Assembly: GCA_045430285.1 (NCBI GenBank)
Contig: JAILXV010000001.1
Coordinates: forward strand, 868,001-932,000
Length of the DNA: 64,000 bases
Source of the DNA: Agarilytica sp045430285
GTDB lineage: Bacteria > Pseudomonadota > Gammaproteobacteria > Pseudomonadales > Cellvibrionaceae
Direction of reading: 5' to 3'
The notes under the pieces were generated by a model. The model was not told the DNA's origin, made no database searches, and saw only the letters and a list, made by a program, of their open reading frames with translations. Shown piece after piece: positions 7,981 through 16,672 of the stretch. The position numbers were made by a program, and so were the translations under genes. How positions within the stretch are numbered: the first letter of the stretch is position 1; the number at the start of each line of letters is the position of its first letter.

Positions 7981-8697
7981 ATGAATAAAACAGACTTACC
8001 TAATATCGATTTTGAGTCCCTAAAACCCATCGATATTCAATGCCTAGACAAGCCAAGCGTTAATGCGCGAAAACCAAAAATCCTGTTGCTGTATGGCTCC
8101 CTTCGTGAGCGCTCCTTCAGCCGGCTGGCGGTTGAGGAAGCGGAAAGAATCTTGACGTATTTTGGTGCTGAAACGAGAACCTATAATCCATCGGGCCTAC
8201 CCTTACCTGATGACAGCGACGATCAACATCCTAAAGTACAAGAACTTCGTGAGCTAGCTCAATGGAGCGAAGGGATGGTCTGGTGCAGCCCAGAGCGCCA
8301 CGGTGCAATGACAGCCGTTATGAAAGCGCAAATCGATTGGATTCCCTTAGCTTTTCAAGGTATCCGCCCTACTCAGGGCAAAACCCTCGCCATTATGCAG
8401 GTCTGCGGTGGCTCGCAATCATTTAACGCGGTTAATCAGATGCGTATTCTGGGGCGTTGGATGCGCATGGTAACGATTCCAAACCAGTCATCCATACCCA
8501 AGGCCTGGCTGGAATTTGACGACAACAACAGAATGAAGCCTTCATCCCTATATGACCGTATCGTGGATGTGATGGAGGAACTGATGAAATTTACGCTACT
8601 CACTCGCGACCGCAGTGAATATTTAGTCGATCGTTATTCTGAGCGTAAAGAATCCTCTGAAGCGTTTCGTAAGCGCATTGATCAACGTTCTGACTGA
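7981..8697 (+). CDS. arsH: ArsH NADPH-dependent FMN oxidoreductase
   Basis: 238 residues with a flavodoxin-like fold. The phosphate-binding loop LLYGSLRERSFSR lies near residues 36-48, WCSPERHGAMTAVMKAQIDW forms the flavin and substrate region, and the C-terminal helices are typical. ArsH proteins reduce flavins, quinones or azo dyes, and oxidise trivalent methyl- or aryl-arsenicals to less toxic pentavalent forms. Six bases separate it from acr3, and it closes the ars operon. No methyltransferase (arsM) or organoarsenical permease is seen nearby, so its substrate here is undetermined. Confidence 0.94.
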   Translation: MNKTDLPNIDFESLKPIDIQCLDKPSVNARKPKILLLYGSLRERSFSRLAVEEAERILTYFGAETRTYNPSGLPLPDDSDDQHPKVQELRELAQWSEGMVWCSPERHGAMTAVMKAQIDWIPLAFQGIRPTQGKTLAIMQVCGGSQSFNAVNQMRILGRWMRMVTIPNQSSIPKAWLEFDDNNRMKPSSLYDRIVDVMEELMKFTLLTRDRSEYLVDRYSERKESSEAFRKRIDQRSD

Positions 8698-8777
8698 GGG
8701 AATTTCCTTTGATACTCGCTAATATTCGGTGCTAAGCTTTACGCGCTTCTTTCGTTCAGAGTCTTGTTATTGTGTTA

Positions 8778-9509
8778 ATGCGTAATATTAGCGGTTTACT
8801 CTTTTTTATCCTGGCACTCTTTACGTGTGATGCACACTCATCAAAGACGTTGCGTGTGGGATACGTCGAATTCCCACCGTTTAATTACACAGACGAAAAC
8901 GGCGTTGCCCAAGGCGCCATGGCCGATCTCGCCAGGGATATTATCGCCAATGCCGGATATGACATCAGTTTTCGTGCGTATCCTGCTAAACGACTCGCAA
9001 AGAATATCGTAAGCGGCAAAATCGATTTTTGGATTGGTTTATCAACTCTGGAAAACCTTACCGAACATACCGAAATATCTTCTATGCCAGTGAATAGCGC
9101 TGTTTTAAGGGCATATTCGACAAAAGTAATGCCGCCAGTAAAGACAAAAAAAGATCTAAACGGAAAGCATATTCTCATCTTACATGGTTACAGCTACGGC
9201 GGCTGGTTTGATTATATTAAGGACCCAAACAACAATATCACCTACGAATCGGCGATAAAACACGACCAAGCGCTGCGCATGCTATCCTCCCACCGAGTAG
9301 ATTATCTGTTGGACTATCAACTGCCGATTGATCTAGCCTTGGAAAACATGGATCTACCCGAATTGTATTATCACGATGTACTGACTGTCCAAGGCAGGAT
9401 AGTGATTTCAAAAAAGCTGCCCAATGCTAAAGAAGTGCTACTAGAACTCGAAAACTCCTACAAACAACTGCAGTTAAAGTCGGTCGAAATGCAACAAGGT
9501 AAAAATTAA
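8778..9509 (+). CDS. Periplasmic solute-binding protein (SBP_bac_3 type)
   Basis: 243 residues from the ATG at 8778. A GTG at 8772 would add two residues. A signal peptide (hydrophobic LLFFILALF) precedes a type II binding-protein fold: the opening strand LRVGYVEFPPFNYTDENGVA and MADLARDI are classic for amino-acid-type binding proteins. No permease or ATPase gene is adjacent, so it may serve a distant ABC transporter or act as a stand-alone sensor. Such orphans are common in marine gammaproteobacteria. It follows arsH by 80 bases without a clear terminator. The ligand cannot be read from the sequence. Confidence 0.82.
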   Translation: MRNISGLLFFILALFTCDAHSSKTLRVGYVEFPPFNYTDENGVAQGAMADLARDIIANAGYDISFRAYPAKRLAKNIVSGKIDFWIGLSTLENLTEHTEISSMPVNSAVLRAYSTKVMPPVKTKKDLNGKHILILHGYSYGGWFDYIKDPNNNITYESAIKHDQALRMLSSHRVDYLLDYQLPIDLALENMDLPELYYHDVLTVQGRIVISKKLPNAKEVLLELENSYKQLQLKSVEMQQGKN

Positions 9510-9577
9510 TTCAAAATCTTTATTTTTCAGTTAATTACTAAATATATTACCGCATCACTGCCAGTGCGATTCACGAG

Positions 9578-10702
9578 CTATAAATGTTTCAAAGGATGTT
9601 GATCCTTAGGCCAAGGCGCCATAAAAAAGGCCTCTATGTCATCGGGACGTACGGTATCTACTGTCTTAGGTGTCCATGTTGGCCGGTTGTCTTTATCGAT
9701 TAAAAGAGCACGCACACCTTCTTTAAAATGTCCTAAACGCAGAGAATTAACAGAAAGCATTAATTCAAATTGAAAAACTTCCTTCAAGGTGAGCTGCGCC
9801 CCTCGCCGCATTTGTTCGTTGACAAGAAACAAGGTTATAGGACAGCCCTGTCTTAATTTTACGGAGGCCTTTTTCAACCATTTATTTTCACCGTCGTATT
9901 CAGAAATTTTCTGAACTGTTTCTAAAAAATCATATTGTTCAAGACTACGAATATAACTCAAATTATTTTCAATATTCCCTCGTGGAATTGCTAGCCTGTT
10001 CCTTTCTTGAAATGCAGCGATAATAGCATCAACTTTTTTATGGTTACATGTGTTGTCACTTGACCATTGAGTGCCCTTCAAATCCGCAAAAAAGTCATCT
10101 TTAACACTGTTTGGGATAAATCCATCTGCCAGGCCGGAAAAGATCGCATCCGCTGCATTCATGCTGGCACCGGTCAACCCCAAAAACATACCCACACCTT
10201 TTGGTGCTCGATTTAAAAACCACGTTGCCCCCACATCCGGATAAAGCCCTATTGTGACTTCCGGCATGGACATGTTAGTGCTATCTGTCACGATTCGATG
10301 GCTTGCGCCACACAACAGGCCAAGCCCGCCGCCCATGACTATGCCGCTTCCCCACACGACAATGGGTTTCGGGTAGGTATGAATCAAATAATCGAGCCGG
10401 TACTCTTTGGTAAAAAAGTTGAGGCCATCTGTATTTGCACATGTCTCTCCATACGCTGCGGATGCATGATACAGACTAACCACATCGCCACCCGCACAGA
10501 AAGATTTTTCGCCGGCGCCTTGTATAACAATACATGCAAAACGCTCATCATTTTTCCATTCCTGTAATTTGTTATATAAGTGTTCAATCATCTCGGTATT
10601 GAGCGCGTTGAGCGTTTTAGGCGAATTTAGCGTCACGACTGCTAATTTAAGCCCGCAAGCACCATCATATTCTTGGCATAAAACATTATGTTCATTTTTC
10701 AT
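9578..10702 (-). CDS. 3-hydroxyisobutyryl-CoA hydrolase (enoyl-CoA hydratase/isomerase family)
   Basis: 374 residues from an ATG preceded by a six-G ribosome site. The open frame extends 49 codons upstream but without family similarity. Crotonase-fold landmarks are NSPKTLNALN, the oxyanion-hole stretches SFCAGGDVVSLY and VMGGGLGLLCGA, and the catalytic region MPEVTIGLYPDVGATWFLNR. The long C-terminal extension is typical of 3-hydroxyisobutyryl-CoA hydrolases rather than simple hydratases. The reaction releases 3-hydroxyisobutyrate from its CoA ester in valine breakdown. Other valine-pathway genes are not adjacent, so this is a single-gene unit. Confidence 0.9.
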   Translation of the reverse strand: MKNEHNVLCQEYDGACGLKLAVVTLNSPKTLNALNTEMIEHLYNKLQEWKNDERFACIVIQGAGEKSFCAGGDVVSLYHASAAYGETCANTDGLNFFTKEYRLDYLIHTYPKPIVVWGSGIVMGGGLGLLCGASHRIVTDSTNMSMPEVTIGLYPDVGATWFLNRAPKGVGMFLGLTGASMNAADAIFSGLADGFIPNSVKDDFFADLKGTQWSSDNTCNHKKVDAIIAAFQERNRLAIPRGNIENNLSYIRSLEQYDFLETVQKISEYDGENKWLKKASVKLRQGCPITLFLVNEQMRRGAQLTLKEVFQFELMLSVNSLRLGHFKEGVRALLIDKDNRPTWTPKTVDTVRPDDIEAFFMAPWPKDQHPLKHL

Positions 10703-10967
10703 CGGCGCCCCCCCATAATAACTATCGCCAGTAAGCCCCTTGATCGGAAGTAGCCCCAGCCTTGCCCGCGCCATAATAACCGGCGTTTTCTTTGCTATCA
10801 AACTACCTGTATTCCGTAGATTGACCCAGCTCACATTGCTAATAGCCATTGTCCTATATAGCCGGCGATATTACCGGCTTTAAATTGGCTCAGAACAGCG
10901 CATGTCATATAATCTCGGCATGTCATTCCCGCCATCTGTTTGGCCCTCCCAAAACAACTAGGTATTT

Positions 10968-12455
10968 ATGAAGACGTACGACGGTTATCACCTAATCATT
11001 CAAACGCTGGCATATGGCTTTATATTGGTTGTCGGTTTAAGCGTAATTGCCATCATCTGGATGTACTTTTACGACAAACACCAAACGCGACACGCGGTAC
11101 GTCATAATTTCCCTGTGATTGGACGCTTACGTTATTTATTTGAGCATTGGGGCACTTTTTTTCGACAATACTTTTTTGCGCTAGATCGGGAAGAAATGCC
11201 TTTTAATCGCGCTCAGCGTTCATGGGTTTATAAAGCGGCCAAAGATTTGGATAATACAAGTGCATTTGGCTCAACACAGCATGCATATGGTGCAGGTACG
11301 GTTTTTTTTGCGAATTCCCTTTATCCGATGCTCGACAACACTCAACAAGAGCCGCACGCTGTTACCGTCGGCCCTAACACTGATCATCCCTACCATTGCA
11401 ATAGTTTCTTTCATATATCGGCAATGAGTTATGGCGCTATTTCTGCGCCCGCAGTAAAAGCATTATCTCGAGGAGCAAAAATCGCCGGCGTATGGATGAA
11501 CACCGGTGAAGGTGGCTTATCCCCTTATCACTTAGAGGGCGGATGCGATATCGTATTTCAAATCGGCACGGGGAAATTTGGTGTGCGAGATGAAAAAGGT
11601 GAACTTTCATCGAATAAACTTAAAGACCTTGGTGCAATACCGAATATAAAAATGTTCGAAATAAAGCTCAGCCAGGGGGCTAAGCCAGGTAAAGGAGGCA
11701 TATTGCCAGGCGTAAAAGTCAGCAACGAAATCGCAAATATTCGCGGGATTTCACCTGGGCAAGCCGCGATTAGTCCGAACCGGTTTCATGAAATTGAAGG
11801 GCCAAATGATATCCTCGCCCTGATTAAACGGGTACGCACAGCAACCAGAAAACCGACGGGCATAAAACTATGCTTAGGTAACCCTTTTGAAATTGAAGCG
11901 TTATGTGAAGCCATATTAGAAGCTGGCGCGGAGCACGCCCCCGATTTCATTACCATCGACAGCGGCGATGGCGGTACCGGCGCAGCGCCGATGAGTCTGA
12001 TTGATAACGTTGGTATGCCACTATCCGAAAGTTTGCCCACTATTGTCGATATTCTCGTGCGCTATAACTTACGTGAACGAGTTAAGGTTGTTGCGAGCGG
12101 CAAATTAATTAACCCCTCAGATGTGGCTTGGGCTTTATGTGCAGGTGCAGATTTTGTAAACAATGCACGGGGGTTCATGTTTTCACTGGGCTGCATTCAA
12201 GCAATGCAATGCAACAACAACACCTGCCCTACTGGCATTACGACACATAATAAACGTTTACAAGCTGGGCTAGATCCAAATGACAAATCTCTAAGGGTTG
12301 CCCAATATGCAAAAAATATGGCGAAGGAAGTTGGCATCATCGCCCATTCATGTGGTGTAAACGAACCACGGATGCTCAGACGCCATCATCTTAGAACAAT
12401 CGAAAACGAAAATGCTTCACAGAACAACTCAAGGCATTCCACAAAGACAAAATAA
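10968..12455 (+). CDS. FMN-binding glutamate-synthase-like protein
   Basis: 495 residues. One N-terminal transmembrane segment (about 12-31) precedes a TIM-barrel FMN domain like the synthase half of glutamate synthase. Landmarks are FHISAMSYGAISAPAVKALS, MNTGEGGLSPYH, GAKPGKGGILPG, FITIDSGDGGTGAAP and the cysteine cluster C-x5-CNNNTCPTG. It has neither the amidotransferase domain of GltB nor a GltD partner gene nearby. This is the stand-alone family found in many bacteria, whose physiological reaction is not established. It is convergent with the downstream MscS gene (21-base gap). Confidence 0.87.
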   Translation: MKTYDGYHLIIQTLAYGFILVVGLSVIAIIWMYFYDKHQTRHAVRHNFPVIGRLRYLFEHWGTFFRQYFFALDREEMPFNRAQRSWVYKAAKDLDNTSAFGSTQHAYGAGTVFFANSLYPMLDNTQQEPHAVTVGPNTDHPYHCNSFFHISAMSYGAISAPAVKALSRGAKIAGVWMNTGEGGLSPYHLEGGCDIVFQIGTGKFGVRDEKGELSSNKLKDLGAIPNIKMFEIKLSQGAKPGKGGILPGVKVSNEIANIRGISPGQAAISPNRFHEIEGPNDILALIKRVRTATRKPTGIKLCLGNPFEIEALCEAILEAGAEHAPDFITIDSGDGGTGAAPMSLIDNVGMPLSESLPTIVDILVRYNLRERVKVVASGKLINPSDVAWALCAGADFVNNARGFMFSLGCIQAMQCNNNTCPTGITTHNKRLQAGLDPNDKSLRVAQYAKNMAKEVGIIAHSCGVNEPRMLRRHHLRTIENENASQNNSRHSTKTK

Positions 12456-12476
12456 CGTTCCGTTCAATTTAAGAAG

Positions 12477-13787
12477 CTAGCTTCCCACATTGACAACGCG
12501 TACGTCTCGCTGCGGATACGGTATTTCGATACCATTGTGCTGCAATGTTTCCAGAATAATCAGTAGCAGGTCGCCCCCGACTCGGTTCTGACCGTCATCA
12601 ATCCCTTCGATCCAGAACTCTACAAACATATTTATACCCGAATCACCAAAACTATCAATTTCACAATCCGGTCTTTCTTCAATCGGGTAACTTTCACCGC
12701 TCAACACTTGTGGATGTTCAGCGACCGCCTCTTTGATAAACTCAACCAACGCACGTACATCTGTTTTATACGCCACAGAAAAATCAACACGATAGCGTTG
12801 CTTTTTATTTTTATGTGTCCAGTTTGTAAATGAGCTGGTGATGAATTTTTCATTAGGGACGACGATATCTTTGCCATCATAGGTTTCCAAGGTTGTCGAA
12901 CGCATATTTAATTCCGTCACAAGCCCCGATTGCCCGTCTTCCATCGTGATATAGTCCCCGACGGAAATAGAGCGATCCATAATAATGATGATGCCGGAAA
13001 TAAAGTTAGAGGCAATCGCCTGTAAACCCAAACCGATACCAACACCAACTGCGCCACCAAGTACGGCTAAAGCCGTTAAATTGATACCCATTAACTGAAG
13101 GGTAAGTAATATAACGATAAAAAATATGGCGATTTCTAAGAGTTTTGCGAATATTTCACGTGTCCGAAAATCAATAGACTCTTGTTTTCGAATAATTGTT
13201 TTGCCCGTCGAATTTGAGACACGCCCAAACCAAAATAAAAGTGAGCCGAATATAGCCGTGCGAATAAGCCCGTAAGCCGATAATTTAATACTGCCGATAT
13301 CAAGTGATATTGCTTCTAAAACGCGAATAATATCATCCAATATACCCACTTCATGCGCCAATAAAATTGGCATACCAACGTAACGAAAAACCTTTGCGGC
13401 AATTGGGTTGGTAATAATCAGATTAATAAAACTATAAAATAACAATAAGATAGCGATCGAGAGCGCCGTTCTCATCACCCAACCGTCTTCCAGCACATAT
13501 TGACTAAACTCTAACGAGATACGCAATAACATGATGGCAAAGACAGGGAATAGGAGTTTCCCACAACGATAGATAAGTGATGAGATGGGGCCGGCATCTA
13601 CAGTTCCTGGCTCCATGTGCAGCAAGGGGGTATATTTTCTAACTCGGCTAGAAAGCAGATAGGCGAAAAAATAAATGAGAATGATTATTCCCGCCTGACT
13701 ATAAGTCTCCGTTTGTGTGGCCAACTTGAAAAAGTTGTTCGTCAAAACACTGAACTCGTTTACCAAAACACCTACATTCATATTCAT
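12477..13787 (-). CDS. MscS-family mechanosensitive ion channel (about 436 residues)
   Basis: Start set at the ATG at 13787. The frame is open a little further to a TTG. Several hydrophobic helices occupy residues 1-250. Then comes the pore-lining MscS helix, rich in small residues (LGGAVGVGIGLGLQAIASNF), followed by SGIIIIMDRSISVGDYI and the cytoplasmic beta domain. The C-terminus ends with IEIPYPQRDV, the usual end of this domain. It should open under membrane tension and release solutes on osmotic downshock. This is the first of three MscS paralogues within 11 kb. It reads in the same direction as rimB but 110 bases downstream. Confidence 0.92.
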   Translation of the reverse strand: MNMNVGVLVNEFSVLTNNFFKLATQTETYSQAGIIILIYFFAYLLSSRVRKYTPLLHMEPGTVDAGPISSLIYRCGKLLFPVFAIMLLRISLEFSQYVLEDGWVMRTALSIAILLLFYSFINLIITNPIAAKVFRYVGMPILLAHEVGILDDIIRVLEAISLDIGSIKLSAYGLIRTAIFGSLLFWFGRVSNSTGKTIIRKQESIDFRTREIFAKLLEIAIFFIVILLTLQLMGINLTALAVLGGAVGVGIGLGLQAIASNFISGIIIIMDRSISVGDYITMEDGQSGLVTELNMRSTTLETYDGKDIVVPNEKFITSSFTNWTHKNKKQRYRVDFSVAYKTDVRALVEFIKEAVAEHPQVLSGESYPIEERPDCEIDSFGDSGINMFVEFWIEGIDDGQNRVGGDLLLIILETLQHNGIEIPYPQRDVRVVNVGS

Positions 13788-13895
13788 ACCAGCTGTCAAT
13801 ATTCGTCAAACGCTGTCTAAAAAATAGCACTATTTTTTGCGTCCCTAGCCCACATACCTCTATGCATACCTCTAGGGCACACGCATGGCCCAACG

Positions 13896-14366
13896 CTAGA
13901 TTACCGGTTCACCCAGCACAAATGATCGACTGGAATCCACGGTATATTTGCCTCGAAGGGCTGTTCTTCCGACAAGCATACGAAACTTCATCGTATCGCG
14001 GTTTGTTAACGTCATCTCTATGAGGTGCTCATGGGCACCAATGAGCATACGTGTCTCGATTACATATCGACTTTCTTTGTGACCGCCAGAGTCGGTGACT
14101 TGTCGTTCATCTAACAGGCGAGCATCCGCATGAATATGTGTAAGGTCGTCTCCTTGTATCGGGTGTAAGTCAAATCGCACGCGCGATTCCCCATCCTTCA
14201 TGTACTGCTCCACATAATAGGCGTGAAGCGCAGAGGTCCTTGCACCCGTATCGACTTTAGCTTTGATTTTCATAATCCCCAGGTCAGGTAATGACACCCA
14301 CTCTCGCCAGCCTAAAGTTGCGAGTTCGGAGGACTCGCATTCTGCAGATTCAATACGTTTGTTCAT
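13896..14366 (-). CDS. rimB: Retropepsin-like protease of the RimB / ATP-dependent zinc protease family
   Basis: 156 residues. Family landmarks are GWREWVSLPDLGI, the aspartic-protease-like VDTGARTSALHA (D-T-G-A) and RMLVGRTAL near the C-terminus, which fits PF05618. In Pseudomonas such proteins act with RimK, which adds glutamates to ribosomal protein S6, and RimB is reported to trim or control that tail. That fits here, since rimK starts 314 bases away on the opposite strand. Location should be cytoplasmic, with no signal peptide visible. The gene leader has a 14-base tandem duplication just before the start. Confidence 0.82.
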   Translation of the reverse strand: MNKRIESAECESSELATLGWREWVSLPDLGIMKIKAKVDTGARTSALHAYYVEQYMKDGESRVRFDLHPIQGDDLTHIHADARLLDERQVTDSGGHKESRYVIETRMLIGAHEHLIEMTLTNRDTMKFRMLVGRTALRGKYTVDSSRSFVLGEPVI

Positions 14367-14375
14367 GGTTTTACT

Positions 14376-14402
14376 ATTGCCTTTACTTTATTGCCTTTAC
14401 TA
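14376..14402. repeat. 14-base tandem duplication in the rimB leader
   Basis: ATTGCCTTTACTTT (14376-14389) is followed directly by a near copy ATTGCCTTTACTAA, only 10-36 bases upstream of the rimB start. On the minus strand it supplies two AAAGG ribosome-like sites. The remainder of the 314-base divergent gap 14367-14680 shows no ORF or strong hairpin and must hold both promoters. Confidence 0.6.
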
Positions 14403-14680
14403 AAAAACCGCTAACAAGAAGCCTAGTGACCGAACATTTGGGGGCTCAATATTAAGCCCTTAATTATGATAAGGGTACTTGTAACACCACCCACACTCCC
14501 CCGTTATTATTGAGCTCGCAATAAACAAGGCCTACCACTCATCTTAGCGTCAGCGAAATCGAACTTATGTTAACCCCCAACTAATGGAAAAGATATTGAT
14601 AATTTGTCGTGCACTTTTAGAGAAGTTAGAGGAGAATCATTCAACTACAATAAACTGGCTAACCCTTAATTGGAGATACC

Positions 14681-15592
14681 GTGAAAATAGCGATCTTATC
14701 CAGAAACCCCAAAATTTATTCCACCAATCGCTTAGTTGAAGCCATAAAAGAGCGCGGTCATGAGGCCCGAGTGATTGATCATGTTCGGTGTTTTATGGAT
14801 ATGGGAACAAGTAACCCCTCGATACATTACAAGAACGAGGAGTTTAATCCTGGTGATTTCGACGCCATCATCCCAAGAATTGGTTCTTCGGTGACTTTTT
14901 ACGGTACCTCCGTCGTGCGTCAGTTCGAGATGATGGGCACCTATTGCGTTAATGAATCCGTTGCGATATCTCGCTCACGAGACAAACTAAGATCGATACA
15001 GTTGATGTCCCGCAAAGGGATAGGGATTCCCGTTACAGCCTTCGCCAATTCCCCTGACGATGTCAATGGTCTAATTCGCGAAGTTGGCGGTGCCCCGCTT
15101 GTTATCAAACTGTTAGAAGGCACACAGGGCATTGGTGTTGTACTTGCCGAGACGAAAAAAGCCGCGGAAAGCGTTATTCAGGCTTTCATGGGCGTAAAAA
15201 GTAACATACTGATTCAAGAGTTCATCAAAGAAGCCGGAGGAAGTGATATCCGATGTTTCGTGGTCGGCGGAAAGGTAATCGCAGCCATGCAAAGAACTGC
15301 GCCTGAGGGAGAGTTTAGATCCAATCTACACCGTGGCGGCTCTGCGCAGCTTGTGAAGCTATCGCCAGCAGAACGCGCCATCGCGGTAAAAGCAGCAAAT
15401 GTTATGGGCTTGAATGTCTGTGGTGTTGACCTACTTCGATCAAGCCGAGGCCCACTAATTATGGAGGTTAATTCATCGCCAGGGCTTAAAGGCATAGAGG
15501 AAGCCACAAATAAAGATGTCGCCAGTATGATCGTGGACTTTATTGAAAAAAACGCAAAGCCAAATAAAACCCGCACACGAGGTAAAGGCTAA
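14681..15592 (+). CDS. rimK: Ribosomal protein S6 glutamate ligase RimK
   Basis: 303 residues, GTG start after a GGAGAT site. ATP-grasp fold: the N-terminal domain opens KIAILSRNPKIYSTNRL, the central ATP-binding part has VIKLLEGTQGIGVVLAE and ILIQEFIKEAGGSDIRCFVVGGK, and the metal-ligand end has IMEVNSSPGLKGIE. RimK adds glutamate residues to the C-terminus of S6 and is tied to translation remodelling. The next gene starts 3 bases after the stop, so the two are translated together. The divergent neighbour is rimB. A short basic tail (PNKTRTRGKG) ends the protein. Confidence 0.93.
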   Translation: MKIAILSRNPKIYSTNRLVEAIKERGHEARVIDHVRCFMDMGTSNPSIHYKNEEFNPGDFDAIIPRIGSSVTFYGTSVVRQFEMMGTYCVNESVAISRSRDKLRSIQLMSRKGIGIPVTAFANSPDDVNGLIREVGGAPLVIKLLEGTQGIGVVLAETKKAAESVIQAFMGVKSNILIQEFIKEAGGSDIRCFVVGGKVIAAMQRTAPEGEFRSNLHRGGSAQLVKLSPAERAIAVKAANVMGLNVCGVDLLRSSRGPLIMEVNSSPGLKGIEEATNKDVASMIVDFIEKNAKPNKTRTRGKG

Positions 15593-15594
15593 CA

Positions 15595-16659
15595 GTGTCC
15601 GAAATTAATAAACCTCTCGAAATAAATGGGGTTACGGTAAAGCCTGGTGAACGTAAAATAATTGATCTGCCCGTAGCAAAACTCTATACCAGGACCGATG
15701 CAAGTATTCCAATTCAGGTCATATGCGGGAAAAAAATAGGCCCAACTGTTTTTATCAGTGCGGCCATTCATGGTGACGAATTAAATGGTGTTGAAATTGT
15801 TAGACGCGTGGCAAAAACCGCCGCGCTAAAACGACTTTCAGGGACGCTTATTATTATCCCGATTGTTAATATCTTCGGTATCATTCAACACTCGCGTTAT
15901 CTCCCCGACCGTCGGGATCTGAATCGTTCGTTTCCTGGGTCACCAAAGGGGTCTTTGGCATCACGATTAGCGCATACCTTCTTGGACGAAATCGTCACTA
16001 AATGTGAATACGGCATAGACCTCCATACTGGCGCAATTCATCGATCAAACTTACCACAAATTCGTGCAAATTTAGATGACCCAGAAACAAAGCAGTTGGC
16101 GGAGGCCTTTGCGGTGCCTGTTCTGTTGAATTCTAATTTACGTGACGGCTCTTTAAGACAAGCTGCGGATGAAAATGGCGTAAAAGTTCTGTTGTATGAA
16201 GCTGGGGAAGCTCTACGTTTTGACGAGTTATCAATACGTGCCGGCGTGCGCGGTATTTTGTCCGTTCTACGGACGCTGGCCATGATCCCGACCAATAAAA
16301 AACCCACAAAAAAGCCTGTGCCGCCGTTTATTGCGCGATCAAGCAGCTGGGAACGCGCACCTGAAAGCGGTATTTTTCGCACGGTCGCGTCATTAGGGGC
16401 CAGGGTTAAAAAGGGTGACATTCTCGGGTTGATCTCTGACCCATCAAACCTATTCGATTCATACGAATATGAAATTAAAGCGCAGTATTCTGGCCTGATT
16501 ATCGGAAGAACGAACATCCCGCTCGTGAATGAGGGCGACGCCTTATTTCATGTCGCGCGGTTTGAAGATATTGGAGAAGTCGCCGCCTCGGTCGAGGCTT
16601 TCCAAAACACCGCGGATCAACCACCTAATCCCACATTTGATGATCAAACGCTAATTTAG
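15595..16659 (+). CDS. Succinylglutamate desuccinylase/aspartoacylase-family hydrolase linked to RimK
   Basis: 354 residues, GTG start 3 bases after rimK. It is a zinc carboxypeptidase-like fold with metal ligands in AAIHGDELNGVE (H-x-x-E) and the later DLHTGAIHR (H). The Asn-Arg pair is in RRDLNRSFPG. A C-terminal biotinyl-like beta domain follows (ESGIFRTVASLGARVKKGD). The family removes acyl groups from amino acids such as N-acetyl-aspartate, N-succinyl-glutamate or N-acetyl-diaminobutyrate derivatives. Tight coupling to rimK is also common elsewhere as I recall, so a role in glutamate-tail chemistry is an open possibility. The substrate is not known. Confidence 0.85.
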   Translation: MSEINKPLEINGVTVKPGERKIIDLPVAKLYTRTDASIPIQVICGKKIGPTVFISAAIHGDELNGVEIVRRVAKTAALKRLSGTLIIIPIVNIFGIIQHSRYLPDRRDLNRSFPGSPKGSLASRLAHTFLDEIVTKCEYGIDLHTGAIHRSNLPQIRANLDDPETKQLAEAFAVPVLLNSNLRDGSLRQAADENGVKVLLYEAGEALRFDELSIRAGVRGILSVLRTLAMIPTNKKPTKKPVPPFIARSSSWERAPESGIFRTVASLGARVKKGDILGLISDPSNLFDSYEYEIKAQYSGLIIGRTNIPLVNEGDALFHVARFEDIGEVAASVEAFQNTADQPPNPTFDDQTLI

Positions 16660-16672
16660 CAAAGGAACTCCA

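Noticed and set aside
3391..8697. An ectoine biosynthesis island
   Set aside because: Only the aspartokinase fits. No ectA, ectB, ectC or ectD gene is present; the neighbours are a TPR protein and an arsenic operon.
10703..10849. N-terminal extension of the 3-hydroxyisobutyryl-CoA hydrolase
   Set aside because: The 49 upstream codons show no similarity to the family, and a strong G-rich ribosome site precedes the ATG at 10702.
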